DNA of 64,000 bases, taken from NCBI RefSeq assembly GCF_026410255.1, contig NZ_JAPMLL010000007.1, forward strand, positions 1-64,000, given 5' to 3'. The translations under genes and the position numbers were made by a program. Of the stretch, positions 26,249-35,194 are shown piece by piece. A model generated the notes under the pieces. That model ran no database searches and had not been told where the DNA came from. It worked only from the letters and a program-made list of their open reading frames with translations. The DNA is from Xanthomarina sp. F1114 (GTDB lineage Bacteria; Bacteroidota; Bacteroidia; Flavobacteriales; Flavobacteriaceae). Numbering within the stretch: the stretch's first letter is position 1; every line of letters starts with the position of its first letter.

Positions 26249-27487
26249 TTAAAACTCGTAAATAGTAACGCCACTTCGTAATTTGGGTTCTATATAAGTG
26301 CTTTTAGGAGGCATAATAAGACCGTCGTCTGCAATTTGTTTCATTTCTTCTACTAGAACGGGAATCATTACAAAACCAACTTTAAATTCGCCTCTATCTA
26401 CACTAGATTTAATATTTACTAAGTCTTTCTTGCCGTTAATATATGAGATTCTTTGATCATTCCTTAAATCTTCAATCCCTAAAACGGGGTTTAAAATAGT
26501 CTTATAAAGAATTTGAGAATCTAATCCGTCTAAAGATGATTCCATTTTATAAACAGTTTTACGCAAATGCAGAGAGTAGAATTCACCATCTAAGTACATG
26601 CTAAAATGATGTTTTTTTGATGGTTGATATGGAATTTCTCCTCTGTTTTCTATTCTGTAATTGGTGTCTAGCTGAATTAAAAACTCTTCTTTAGATAAGC
26701 CGTTTAAATCTTTTACTAATCTGTTAAAGGCATGAATTTGTAAGTCGGATTCTGGAATTAAATAACTCATAAAAAAGTTATAGGGTTCAGTGCCATTATG
26801 CTCCGGATTAGCTTTCTTTAAATCCTTGTATAATAAATAAGATGATGTAGATCTGTGGTGACCATCGGCAATATAAATAGTGGGAATATTATTGAATTCA
26901 GCTTTTAAGGTTTCAATAGTTTTTATATTATCTACCTTCCATAAATAATGCGTATCTCTGTACGTAGTTGTAAACTCAAATTCGGCTCGTTCTTTCTGAA
27001 CTTTGTTTATAATAGATTTAATGGCTGGATTATCAGGATAGGTAAGGAGTACGGGTTCTGCATTAAAGCCAACAGTTTTTAGGTATTCTTTAAAGATTAC
27101 TTCCCGGTATTCGATGGTATCTTCGTGTTTTCTAACAACATTTTTTTCATAATCTTCTGCATTTACGGCAGCTACAATTCCGTTAAACTCTTGATTTTCT
27201 CTATCTACAATCTTATAAATATAGTAACAAGGAGTGTTGTCTTGTGTAAAGATGCCATCTTCCTTAAATTCTAAATACCTATTTTTAACCAGGCTATATC
27301 TGGATTCTCCAGAAACCTCCTTATCGAACCTGTAACCTGGGTTTACAATTTGTAAAAACGAAAAAGGGTTGTCTCGTAATCTAGACTCCAATTGCTCTTT
27401 AGAATAACTTTGATACGACCTTGCTGCAACCAAGCTCACTTTGTCTCGTGTTGGTCTTACTGCTTTAAAAGGGAGTATTTTTGCCAT
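26249..27487 (-). CDS. DUF1015 family protein
   Basis: A 412-residue protein of the DUF1015 family, which in Bacteroidota often lies with serine-pathway genes. None are near here. Motifs: AVRPTRDKVSLVAARSY near the start, IADGHHRSTSSYLLY at about 210-225, and PPKSTYIEPKLRSGVTIYEF at the end. The IADGHHR stretch may be a metal or active site. The biochemical role is unknown. ATG 27485-27487 is used instead of a TTG five codons upstream because that TTG lies in a hairpin loop at 27494-27511. Confidence 0.9.
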   Translation of the reverse strand: MAKILPFKAVRPTRDKVSLVAARSYQSYSKEQLESRLRDNPFSFLQIVNPGYRFDKEVSGESRYSLVKNRYLEFKEDGIFTQDNTPCYYIYKIVDRENQEFNGIVAAVNAEDYEKNVVRKHEDTIEYREVIFKEYLKTVGFNAEPVLLTYPDNPAIKSIINKVQKERAEFEFTTTYRDTHYLWKVDNIKTIETLKAEFNNIPTIYIADGHHRSTSSYLLYKDLKKANPEHNGTEPYNFFMSYLIPESDLQIHAFNRLVKDLNGLSKEEFLIQLDTNYRIENRGEIPYQPSKKHHFSMYLDGEFYSLHLRKTVYKMESSLDGLDSQILYKTILNPVLGIEDLRNDQRISYINGKKDLVNIKSSVDRGEFKVGFVMIPVLVEEMKQIADDGLIMPPKSTYIEPKLRSGVTIYEF

Positions 27488-27493
27488 GTTTAT

Positions 27494-27511
27494 TTCCTGC
27501 AAAAGCAGGAA
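27494..27511. promoter_or_regulatory. Hairpin directly upstream of the DUF1015 gene
   Basis: TTCCTGC, loop AAAA, GCAGGAA: a perfect 7-bp stem 6 bp ahead of the minus-strand start at 27487. On the plus strand it is followed by TTGTTTTTT and looks like a terminator, but no plus-strand gene ends here. On the minus strand it would sit over the ribosome landing site. Confidence 0.5.
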
Positions 27512-27613
27512 TTGTTTTTTGTTATTTCAAATTCATCTAAAAATAATATGTTCTAAATTTAAGACATAGCAAAAGGATTGATATGCCATTGGTCTTCGAA
27601 ATAACCGTTTAAT

Positions 27614-28504
27614 TTACTTTAAGAATTGTTTTGCTACTTGTTCTGCTTTTCTACTTTCCGAATAATCGTAAAAACCTTCACCAGATTTTACACCAAGTTT
27701 TCCGGCCATTACCATATTTACCAATAGGGGACAAGGTGCGTATTTTGGGTTTTTAAAACCGTCGTACATTACATTTAAAATAGAAAGGCAAATGTCTAAG
27801 CCAATAAAATCTGCTAGTTGTAATGGTCCCATTGGGTGAGCCATTCCAAGTTTCATAACAGTATCTATTTCTTCAACACCAGCTACGCCATTATAAAGAG
27901 TTTCAATGGCTTCGTTAAGCATTGGCATTAAAATTCTATTGGCAACAAAACCAGGATAATCGTTAACTTCTGTTGGAGTTTTACCAAGCTTTTTAGATAA
28001 ATCCATTATGGTATTAGTTACTTCATTACTCGTATTATAACCACGAATAATTTCAACTAATTTCATAATAGGTACCGGATTCATAAAATGCATCCCAATT
28101 ACTTTACTTGGTCTGGAAGTTACTGCTGCAATTTGGGTAATTGAAATAGAAGACGTATTACTTGCCAAAATAGCGTCTTTAGGACAAGCTTCATCTAATT
28201 GTTTAAAGATTTTTAGTTTTAAATCCAGGTTTTCTGTAGCAGCTTCTACTACTAAGTCTACAGCCTTAACTCCTTCATCAATTTTAGTATAAGTAGTTAT
28301 ATTTGCTAAGGTTTCTGTCTTATCAGCTTCTGTAATTCTATCTTTAGAAACCATTCTATCTAAGTTTTTGGAAATGGTATCCATTCCTCTTTTTAAAGAA
28401 GCTTCGCTAATATCTATAAGTTGTACTTTAAATCCACTTTGAGCAAAAGTGTGAGCAATTCCATTTCCCATGGTTCCAGCTCCAATTACTGCTATGTTTT
28501 TCAT
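27614..28504 (-). CDS. 3-hydroxybutyryl-CoA dehydrogenase
   Basis: A 296-residue soluble enzyme oxidising 3-hydroxybutyryl-CoA with NAD(P) in short-chain acyl-CoA metabolism. The Rossmann motif GAGTMGNG is at 8-15, followed by DISEASLKRG. The catalytic dyad region is SNTSSISITQIA and GMHFMNPVPIMKLVE (histidine and the following NP). KLGVKSGEGFYDY near the end is typical. Single-domain length is as expected. The gene sits between a Gfo/Idh oxidoreductase and a DUF1015 gene on the same strand. Confidence 0.92.
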   Translation of the reverse strand: MKNIAVIGAGTMGNGIAHTFAQSGFKVQLIDISEASLKRGMDTISKNLDRMVSKDRITEADKTETLANITTYTKIDEGVKAVDLVVEAATENLDLKLKIFKQLDEACPKDAILASNTSSISITQIAAVTSRPSKVIGMHFMNPVPIMKLVEIIRGYNTSNEVTNTIMDLSKKLGKTPTEVNDYPGFVANRILMPMLNEAIETLYNGVAGVEEIDTVMKLGMAHPMGPLQLADFIGLDICLSILNVMYDGFKNPKYAPCPLLVNMVMAGKLGVKSGEGFYDYSESRKAEQVAKQFLK

Positions 28505-28586
28505 AAAAAAAATATTTTTTATTCCCTATAAAAGGAAATCTTGTTTATGTTATATTTTTGGTTCTTACTTAGGTCTGAACAAAAAA

Positions 28587-29546
28587 TTAAAATTGATCGA
28601 TAATCATGGTTGCCACTCGTAGAGCTTCTGTACCATCGTGCAGAGTAACTATGGGCGATCTACTGTTGTTTATTGCATCTGCAAAAGATTCTAGTTCATC
28701 TAAAATAGCATTGTTAGCTGCTATTTCTGGATTATCGAAATAAATTTGTTTTTTAACACCTTCCGCATTTTGCAAAATCATATCGAAATCTCCAGGTTTT
28801 TTAGGTGCGTCTTTCATTTTTACAACTTCGCATTTCTTTTCAAGAAAATCGACAGAAATGTAAGCATCTCTTTGAAAGAATCTGGACTTGCGCATATTTT
28901 TTAAAGAAATTCTACTAGCTGTTAAATTTGCTACGCAACCGTTTTCAAATTCAATTCTGGCATTTGCAATATCTGGTGTTTCGCTAATTACCGATACGCC
29001 ACTAGCAGACACATGCTTAACTGTGGACTTTACCACACTTAAGATAATATCAATATCATGAATCATTAAATCTAATACAACAGGAACATCTGTACCTCGG
29101 GGATTAAATTCTGCCAAACGATGACACTCAATAAACATAGGGTTTACTATCTGATCTTTAACCGCTAAGTAAGCAGGATTAAACCTTTCTACATGTCCTA
29201 CTTGCCCACGAATATTGTGTTGTGCCAAGAGTTCTCTAATATGTTCTGCTTCTTCAACCGTATTTGTGATTGGTTTTTCAATAAAGATATGCTTTCCTTT
29301 TGCAATGGCTTTTTGCGCACATTCGTAATGCGAAAGCGTTGGAGTTACAATATCTACCATGTCTACAGCATCAATTAAAGCATCGATAGAATTAAAGTAT
29401 TTATAGCCAAATTCAGCTTCAATTTTCTTTGCATTGGCTTCATCCGCATCATAGAAACCAACAAGTTGGTATTTTTCTGATTGCTTAAGAAGCCTTAAAT
29501 GAATTTTCCCAAGATGTCCAGCACCTAAAACTCCAGCTTTTAACAT
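28587..29546 (-). CDS. Gfo/Idh/MocA family oxidoreductase
   Basis: A 319-residue NAD(P)-dependent oxidoreductase. The nucleotide motif GAGHLG is at 8-13. EKPI (90-93) in GKHIFIEKPITNT is the conserved lysine site. The C-terminal half has LAEFNPRGTDVPVVLDLMIHD, typical of this subgroup in Bacteroidota. The substrate, likely a sugar or small polyol, cannot be told. It is the first gene of the long minus-strand run, 82 bp upstream of 3-hydroxybutyryl-CoA dehydrogenase. Confidence 0.85.
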   Translation of the reverse strand: MLKAGVLGAGHLGKIHLRLLKQSEKYQLVGFYDADEANAKKIEAEFGYKYFNSIDALIDAVDMVDIVTPTLSHYECAQKAIAKGKHIFIEKPITNTVEEAEHIRELLAQHNIRGQVGHVERFNPAYLAVKDQIVNPMFIECHRLAEFNPRGTDVPVVLDLMIHDIDIILSVVKSTVKHVSASGVSVISETPDIANARIEFENGCVANLTASRISLKNMRKSRFFQRDAYISVDFLEKKCEVVKMKDAPKKPGDFDMILQNAEGVKKQIYFDNPEIAANNAILDELESFADAINNSRSPIVTLHDGTEALRVATMIIDQF

Positions 29547-29685
29547 GTTTTTACGTTTTCAACAAAAATAAGATTTTAGTTTTAGAATTTCGAGAATAGA
29601 AAATAGAAATTAAATGAAACTTTAAAGATTAAACTTTGAACTTGATACTTATTCGATTAATTTAGCCTAGAAAATAAGCCAGACA

Positions 29686-30327
29686 GTGAAAGATACGTTT
29701 AAACATAAGGGATTAAGACAGCAATTAGTTGAAGTTATTAAGAGTAAAGGTATTACAGATACCAAAGTATTGGAGGCTATTAGTTGTATTCCCAGACATT
29801 TATTTATGGACTCTGGATTTTTAGACCATGCATATCAAGATAAGGCTTTTCCTATTGCAGCAGATCAAACTATTTCGCAGCCTTTTACTGTAGCATTTCA
29901 AACGGAACTATTGAAAGTTAAGCCTGGAGATAAAATCTTAGAAATAGGTACTGGTAGTGGTTATCAAACTGCTGTTTTATGCGAGCTTGGAGCTGTTGTG
30001 TATAGTATTGAGAGACAGAGAGAACTTTATAAAAAAACAAGTAAATTTTTACCTAGTTTAGGCTTTAGAGCGAAAAAGCTAATTTTTGGTGATGGTTATA
30101 TTGGCTTAAAAGAAGAAGCTCCATTTAATGGGATTATTGTAACGGCTGGAGCTCCATTTGTGCCAAAACCACTACTAAGTCAGTTGGCTATTGGTGGCCG
30201 ATTAGTAATTCCGGTGGGAGACGAGGTTCAAGTTATGACCTTGTTTATTAGAAAAGGACCTAAAGAATTTGAAAAACACGAGTTTGGAGAGTTTAGGTTT
30301 GTCCCTCTATTAGAGGATAAAAATTAA
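29686..30327 (+). CDS. pcm: Protein-L-isoaspartate O-methyltransferase
   Basis: A 213-residue SAM-dependent enzyme that methylates isoaspartyl residues in aged proteins and starts their repair. QTISQP (61-66) is the peptide-binding motif. LEIGTGSGYQTA (85-96) is the SAM-binding motif. FNGIIVTAGAPFVPKPL is a later conserved block. It starts at GTG (29686-29688). The stop overlaps the stop of the convergent gene at 30324-30860. Confidence 0.93.
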   Translation: MKDTFKHKGLRQQLVEVIKSKGITDTKVLEAISCIPRHLFMDSGFLDHAYQDKAFPIAADQTISQPFTVAFQTELLKVKPGDKILEIGTGSGYQTAVLCELGAVVYSIERQRELYKKTSKFLPSLGFRAKKLIFGDGYIGLKEEAPFNGIIVTAGAPFVPKPLLSQLAIGGRLVIPVGDEVQVMTLFIRKGPKEFEKHEFGEFRFVPLLEDKN

Positions 30328-30860
30328 TACCTAGTTCTAGGTAAATATTCTATGGGAATTTTGTTTTCTTCGGTTGCCTGGGTCCAATAAATATTAACAA
30401 TCCACCATCTAAACCCATCGAAAAATAATTGAATGCTTTTTATGCCCGTCATAAAAGGTTCTAAATCCGTTTCATTCTGATACGATTCGTAGGTGCTAAA
30501 AACTTGAGCTATATTACCAAAACTGTCTACAGTTCTGTGAATTTCCTTTTCAAAAAAACCATTATCAACCAACCAAGATTCAGTAGCAGAGATATAATCT
30601 GAAGGAGACATATACCTATTTATATAATAACCTTCTTCATTTTTTCTTGATGGAATTAACTTGGCGTCTTGCAAAAACAAATACTTAAAAAGATCCCAAT
30701 CTCTTTTGTCTCCTTTTTCACCAGAAACTACGTTGTAAAGTGTTTGTATAGTAGTTTCTAGAGTTTTAACCTTATGACCATATTTTATAGCACTTTCTTG
30801 AGCATTCACAAAAAAAAGATTAACAGCTAACAAACAAAGTAATAAATTCCACTTTTTCAT
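30324..30860 (-). CDS. Secreted NTF2-like protein, unknown function
   Basis: A 178-residue protein with a signal peptide (MKKWNLLLCLLAVNLFFVNAQ). The mature part resembles an NTF2/SnoaL-like alpha-beta fold: LYNVVSGEKGDKRDWDLFKY, then VDSFGNIAQVFSTYE and FFDGFRWWIVNIYWTQ. Such folds are often found in small-molecule or scaffold proteins, without certain chemistry here. No catalytic residues can be named. It overlaps the pcm stop and lies 104 bp from smpB. Confidence 0.7.
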   Translation of the reverse strand: MKKWNLLLCLLAVNLFFVNAQESAIKYGHKVKTLETTIQTLYNVVSGEKGDKRDWDLFKYLFLQDAKLIPSRKNEEGYYINRYMSPSDYISATESWLVDNGFFEKEIHRTVDSFGNIAQVFSTYESYQNETDLEPFMTGIKSIQLFFDGFRWWIVNIYWTQATEENKIPIEYLPRTRY

Positions 30861-30964
30861 CTGTTTTATAATTTTTGAGTTTGGGTTAAAAAGAAAGGGT
30901 TAAATAGTGTTTAAAATTCGGGGTGTTTGTAACAGTTTAAAACGAGCTCAATAGGAAACAAAAA

Positions 30965-31420
30965 TTAGTAACTTTTTTTAATTCTGTCTAATCTTACTTT
31001 ATTTTCTCTGTCTTTTATGGATTCCCTTTTATCGAATAATTTTTTTCCTTTAGCTAAAGCAATACTCATTTTGGCTAAGCCTCTTTCGTTAAGGAATAAT
31101 CGTAGTGGAATAATAGTCAGTCCAGTATTTTTAACTTCTTTTTCTAGCTTTTTAAGCTCTCTTTTATTTAATAAAAGTTTTCTGGTAGCTTTAGGCTTGT
31201 GGTTGTAATGCGTGCCATAAATATATTCTTCAATGGTCATATTAACAACAAATAATTCTCCACGGTCGTTAAATTCACAAAAACTTTCGGCAATAGATGC
31301 CTTACTTTCTCTAATGGACTTTATTTCGGTTCCAGATAAAACAATTCCGGCTGTATAAGTATCCAGTATTTCATATTGAAACCTGGCTTTTCTGTTTTTT
31401 ATGTTTACACTTTTCTGCAT
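30965..31420 (-). CDS. smpB: SsrA-binding protein SmpB
   Basis: A 151-residue protein that carries tmRNA to stalled ribosomes for trans-translation. Starting at ATG 31418-31420 (MQKSVNIKNRKARFQYEILD) gives the normal length. Conserved blocks: GIVLSGTEIKSIRESKASIAE, shown in two parts GIVLSGTEIKS and IRESKASIAES, then HKPKATRKLLLNKRE and the end KRESIKDRENKVRLDRIKK, whose basic tail enters the ribosome. The frame extends 33 codons upstream from a TTG, but the extra part has no family match. The TACCTTTG -7-like motif at 31427-31434 fits the shorter start. Confidence 0.94.
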   Translation of the reverse strand: MQKSVNIKNRKARFQYEILDTYTAGIVLSGTEIKSIRESKASIAESFCEFNDRGELFVVNMTIEEYIYGTHYNHKPKATRKLLLNKRELKKLEKEVKNTGLTIIPLRLFLNERGLAKMSIALAKGKKLFDKRESIKDRENKVRLDRIKKSY

Positions 31421-31510
31421 ACTTGTCAAAGGTAAATAATTTAAAAGAACTTTTAAAAATCTCCTGAATATTATCCTTAATTTTACAAGAATACTTGAAA
31501 TATTCACCTT

Positions 31511-32257
31511 ATGAAACAATTCGTTCTGTTTACCGTAATTTTTACCTTGTTCTTTGTTAGTTGTAAAAAAACAACATCCTCCGTTTTAACTGCTCAAGAT
31601 ATTATTGACAAAACCATTGAAATCTCTGGTGGAGAACTTTTTGATGTTTCAAAGATAGCCTTCGATTTTAGAGATATGCATTATGTGGCGCAACGAGACC
31701 ATGGGGAGTTTAGTTTGGAGCGTCATTTTAAAGATTCTATTTTTAATGTAAAAGATGTACTTGATAATAACGGATTTAATCGTTTTGTAGAGAATGAGCC
31801 TTTGGAACTTATAGATTCTATGGCTGTAAAATATGCTGCTTCTGTTAATTCCGTCCATTACTTTTCGGTTTTACCATATGGTTTAAATGATGAAGCTGTT
31901 AATAAGGAGCTTCTAGGGGAAGAGGTATTAAAAGATAAAACCTACTATAAAATAGAGGTTACTTTTAAACAAGATGGAGGCGGAGAAGATTTTGAAGATG
32001 TGTTTATTTATTGGGTACAAAAAGATAGTTTTAAAATGGATTATTTGGCGTATTCGTTCCATGAAGAGAATGGTCTAGGATATAGGTTTAGAGAAGCTTA
32101 TAATGAGCGTTATATCCATGGGGTACGGTTTGTGGATTATAGGAATTACAAGCCAAAAACCAAGGGTGTTAGTTTAAGGGAATTAGGCCATTTATATGAA
32201 AGCAACGATTTAGAACTGCTTTCTAAAATTGAATTAAAAAACGTGACGGTTAATTAA
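31511..32257 (+). CDS. DUF6503-type lipoprotein
   Basis: A 248-residue lipoprotein. The lipobox FFVSC has cysteine 18. The mature part contains AQDIIDKTIEISGGELFD, VSKIAFDFRDMHYV and YKIEVTFKQDGGGEDF, which fits the DUF6503 family of Bacteroidota lipoproteins. The fold looks beta-rich. No catalytic residues are known. The gene is divergent from smpB with about 90 bp between the starts. Its 3' end overlaps the convergent gene's 3' end by 8 bp. Confidence 0.75.
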   Translation: MKQFVLFTVIFTLFFVSCKKTTSSVLTAQDIIDKTIEISGGELFDVSKIAFDFRDMHYVAQRDHGEFSLERHFKDSIFNVKDVLDNNGFNRFVENEPLELIDSMAVKYAASVNSVHYFSVLPYGLNDEAVNKELLGEEVLKDKTYYKIEVTFKQDGGGEDFEDVFIYWVQKDSFKMDYLAYSFHEENGLGYRFREAYNERYIHGVRFVDYRNYKPKTKGVSLRELGHLYESNDLELLSKIELKNVTVN

Positions 32258-32750
32258 ATGTAAGTACTTGATCTAATTTCTTTTTATCTACAATGTTAAT
32301 AATGTACAAGTTTCCATTGTTAGAATCTTCAATGTCTTGGTATTTTTCTTCCTCCAAAATAGTGTTTACAAACTCTGGAATGGTGTTGCTATGTCCAACT
32401 ACTAAAATTGTTTTTCCTTTAGTTTCCTTCAAGAAATTAGAAACATTTATATTATTTTCATTATAAAGAGTTACTCCTACATTATTTGTAAGTGCTGTGG
32501 GTAACCCAGTTTCTCTGGTTCTATTAAAGTTGGTAGAATAAACAGCATCAAAAGTTATATGTTGTAAAATATCTGCCCATTTTTTAGCTCTAGCTTTGCC
32601 AATTTTTGTCAGATGTGGATCCTGGTTAGAGGAATCGCTTCTATCTTTTTCGGCATGACGTATTAAGTAATAGTTTGTACTTTCGGAAGAGGTTTCTTGA
32701 ACACATCCCGAAAGTACCATACTATATAAAACAATAATAAAGAACTTCAT
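32250..32750 (-). CDS. Histidine phosphatase (phosphoglycerate mutase-like) lipoprotein
   Basis: A 166-residue lipoprotein (lipobox MVLSGC, cysteine 16) of the histidine phosphatase superfamily. The phospho-acceptor is in YLIRHAEKDR, with R and H on the site, and HSNTIPEF (VVGHSNTIPEF) carries the second histidine. TNFNRTRETGLP contains a conserved arginine. The substrate is unknown; an exported phosphatase is the likely role. It shares 8 bp with the 3' end of the DUF6503 gene. Confidence 0.85.
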   Translation of the reverse strand: MKFFIIVLYSMVLSGCVQETSSESTNYYLIRHAEKDRSDSSNQDPHLTKIGKARAKKWADILQHITFDAVYSTNFNRTRETGLPTALTNNVGVTLYNENNINVSNFLKETKGKTILVVGHSNTIPEFVNTILEEEKYQDIEDSNNGNLYIINIVDKKKLDQVLTFN

Positions 32751-32806
32751 TATTTAGGTTTAGAACAACAGATGTCATTCATTCTTAAAAAGAAATTTAT
32801 TCAAAT

Positions 32807-33505
32807 TTAGACCATTTCTAGGGCTATGTTGATCATGTCTTTAAAAGTGGTTTCTCTTTCTTGACTTGTAGTACGTTCGCCTGTAACAAGAGAATCTGAG
32901 ATTGTTAAAATTGTAAGGGCATTTACATTGTGTTTAGCGGCAACAGTGTAAAGTCCAGCTGTTTCCATTTCTACACAAAGCACTCCAAATTTTGACCATT
33001 TTTTGTAAGATTCAAAATCGTCTGCATAAAACTCATCTGACGTAAATACGTTTCCAGCTTTTAAAGGAATGTTTTTCTCTTTTGCTACTTCTACAGCTTT
33101 TTGGAATAGGCCAAAGTCTGCCGTAGGCGCATAATCTGCACCACCAAAACGCAACTCATTAACACCAGAATTAGAAGAAGCAGCCATAGCTAAAACAATA
33201 TCTCTAATTTTTATATGTTTTTGGTATGATCCAGAACTACCAACACGAATTAGATTTTTTACACCATATTCTGTAATTAATTCGTGAGCGTATATAGAAA
33301 TACTTGGAACACCCATTCCTGTGCCCATTACAGAAACTTTTTTGCCTTTGTAAGTGCCAGTAAAACCTAACATTCCTCTAACTTTATTAAAGCATACAGG
33401 ATTTTCTAAAAAAGTTTCGGCTATCCATTTAGCACGTAAGGGATCTCCAGGTAATAAAATAGTTTCAGCAATGTCTCCTGGTTTTGCTTCAATATGAACA
33501 CTCAT
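32807..33505 (-). CDS. deoD: Purine nucleoside phosphorylase DeoD
   Basis: A 232-residue hexameric-type purine nucleoside phosphorylase. It splits purine nucleosides with phosphate to base and (deoxy)ribose-1-phosphate. [17 protein letters not shown] (G20, R24) forms the phosphate site. [16 protein letters not shown] and [10 protein letters not shown] are conserved. [12 protein letters not shown] near 207 carries the catalytic aspartate. It follows deoC with a 20-bp gap, a deoxynucleoside salvage unit. Confidence 0.93.
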   Translation of the reverse strand: MSVHIEAKPGDIAETILLPGDPLRAKWIAETFLENPVCFNKVRGMLGFTGTYKGKKVSVMGTGMGVPSISIYAHELITEYGVKNLIRVGSSGSYQKHIKIRDIVLAMAASSNSGVNELRFGGADYAPTADFGLFQKAVEVAKEKNIPLKAGNVFTSDEFYADDFESYKKWSKFGVLCVEMETAGLYTVAAKHNVNALTILTISDSLVTGERTTSQERETTFKDMINIALEMV

Positions 33506-33525
33506 AAGAATTGGTAAATAAAATG

Positions 33526-34197
33526 TTAATAATCTGTTTTTGTTGTTTTTACTTTTTTATCAGTAACAATGTCTATTCCAGATGAGGTTCCTATTCTGTC
33601 GGCACCAGCATCTATGTATTTTAGAGCAGTTTCATAATCTTTAATCCCGCCCGAAGCTTTTATTTTTGCTTTATTTTTAACGGTTTTTTTAATCATTTTT
33701 ACTGCTGTTAAAGTCGCCCCACTTTTAGAAAAACCAGTAGATGTTTTAATGAAATCTGCTTTAGCATCTAAACATATTTGGCAGGCTTTAATAATTTCAT
33801 TTTTAGATAATTCGCTAATTTCTAAAATTACTTTTAAAGGTGTTTTTCCTATAGCTAATTTTACATCGCAAATATCTTTGTATACAGAAACGTAATTTTT
33901 ACTTCTTAGCATCCCTATATTAATTACCATGTCTATTTCGTCTGCGCCATCTTCAATTGCTTTTGTAGCTTCAAAAGCTTTAGATTCGCTACTCATGGCT
34001 CCTAAAGGGAATCCAATGGTAGCACATACCTTAACATTGCTTCTTAGCAATAAATGTTTTGCAAGAGTTACATAAAAACTATTGACACAAACTGAATAGA
34101 ATCGATATTTTTTGGCTTCATCACAAAGAAGCTTTATATCAGATTTAGTGGCGGACGATTTTAATAAGGTATGATCTATGTATTGACTAATGGACAT
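33526..34197 (-). CDS. deoC: Deoxyribose-phosphate aldolase DeoC
   Basis: A 223-residue aldolase converting deoxyribose-5-phosphate to glyceraldehyde-3-phosphate and acetaldehyde. The Schiff-base lysine is K151 in [15 protein letters not shown]. The second lysine is K180 in KASGGIK, with D89 in DEIDMVIN. Length fits the family. It starts [16 protein letters not shown]. It is upstream of deoD and shares the transcript, so the products of deoD are passed on, given a phosphopentomutase elsewhere. Confidence 0.93.
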   Translation of the reverse strand: MSISQYIDHTLLKSSATKSDIKLLCDEAKKYRFYSVCVNSFYVTLAKHLLLRSNVKVCATIGFPLGAMSSESKAFEATKAIEDGADEIDMVINIGMLRSKNYVSVYKDICDVKLAIGKTPLKVILEISELSKNEIIKACQICLDAKADFIKTSTGFSKSGATLTAVKMIKKTVKNKAKIKASGGIKDYETALKYIDAGADRIGTSSGIDIVTDKKVKTTKTDY

Positions 34198-34566
34198 AAA
34201 AAGGTATTTATAGGTTAAGTGGTATCAAAAATACGACTAACTGTTTATATTTTCGCTATTTCATTTAAAAATTATTAAAACATTATGAATTTCTAATTCT
34301 TGAAAAACCAAGGAAATTACGTCTTATATTATTTTTATAGGAATGAATTTTGAGGGAATCTCCTTGTTATTAATTAGATAGCTTTGTTTATAAAAAAAAA
34401 TGCTGTCGAAGTTAAAGATAAATCACGCCCAAATTAAACTTTCTAAATGTAAGGAATATTCGATAATAAAGAGATTTTTAAAGTAAATCTTTACTTTAAT
34501 AAGTAATTTCAATAATTAGGAAGTTTGTCTATGATAGCTTGACACTATTGCTAACTATAAGATATT
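34198..34566. other. 369-bp intergenic stretch, nothing firm
   Basis: AT-rich DNA upstream of deoC (minus) and downstream of the broken gene at 34567. A plus-strand -7-like motif TAGCTTTG (34379-34386) and a 28-codon frame from ATG 34400 exist but have no support. I see no terminator, repeat or RNA fold. It probably holds the deoC promoter. Confidence 0.4.
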
Positions 34567-34948
34567 TTAGTGGTTATTTCTCAATACACCATGAACCCAT
34601 GAAATAGCTTCACTTAAGTTATTAAAAATTTCATAAGGTTTGTCAAAAAAGTCTCTTTCAAATTCAGCATTTCTTCTCATAATTCCTGTTTCCGGAATCA
34701 TGGCTATGGCTAATAGATTCGGAATTTTTTTCTGCTCCTACATAGGTTAGAGGATCAACAGAATAAGAGTTTACTCTATTGGAAATATAAGCAAGGTTTT
34801 TACCAGAAAAATGTTTCTGAATAATTTCGTTTAATAAAACATTGTGGTCTGGATGTATTTCGGCCCCTTCACGAATCTGACAAATTAAAAACTCATCGAA
34901 AACGAATAACTCAGTTTCAGGAAAATTGTAATAAAAAAACATGCCCAT
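34567..34948 (-). pseudogene. Small conserved protein, one-base shift in an A7 run
   Basis: The frame starts MGMFFYYNFPETELFVFDEF at 34948 and runs to about residue 73, through ISNRVNSYSVDP and YVGAEK. It then runs out of frame, ending in SGNRNYEKKC. Deleting one A from the seven-A run (minus strand; T at 34725-34731) restores AEKIPNLLAIAMIPETG, then FERDFFDKPYEIFNNLSEA and a stop at 34567-34569. The restored protein of about 126 residues has the pattern of a family common in Flavobacteriia. The shift is either a real +1 error, programmed or transcriptional slippage, or a sequencing error. The protein's function is unknown. Confidence 0.8.
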
Positions 34949-35112
34949 ATTATTAAATTTTCAGTTATAACGTTAAGATATTAAATTTTTAACAATAAAT
35001 AGTATGATTTATAGGTAATTATACTGTTTGTGTTTCTCGTATTTTTGTTTTGGAAAAGCATTTAGAATTATCGAAGCAAGCATTAAATTTATGAGATACT
35101 GCTATAAAATAC

Positions 35113-35154
35113 AAAAAGCAACGTCTCTCCTTTTAAGGAGTTACGTTGCTTTTT
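35113..35154. terminator. Rho-independent terminator after clpB
   Basis: AAAAAGCAACGT pairs with ACGTTGCTTTTT around a second small stem CTCC/GGAG. It lies 41 bp after the clpB stop, and the A/T flanks suit both strands. Confidence 0.85.
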
Positions 35155-35194
35155 TATTTAACAAATCTAACTAACTATATGAAAAACATATTTT

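Noticed and set aside
34400-34486. A 28-codon plus-strand ORF behind a TAGCTTTG motif
   Set aside because: Too short, no upstream TTG at proper spacing, no family match.
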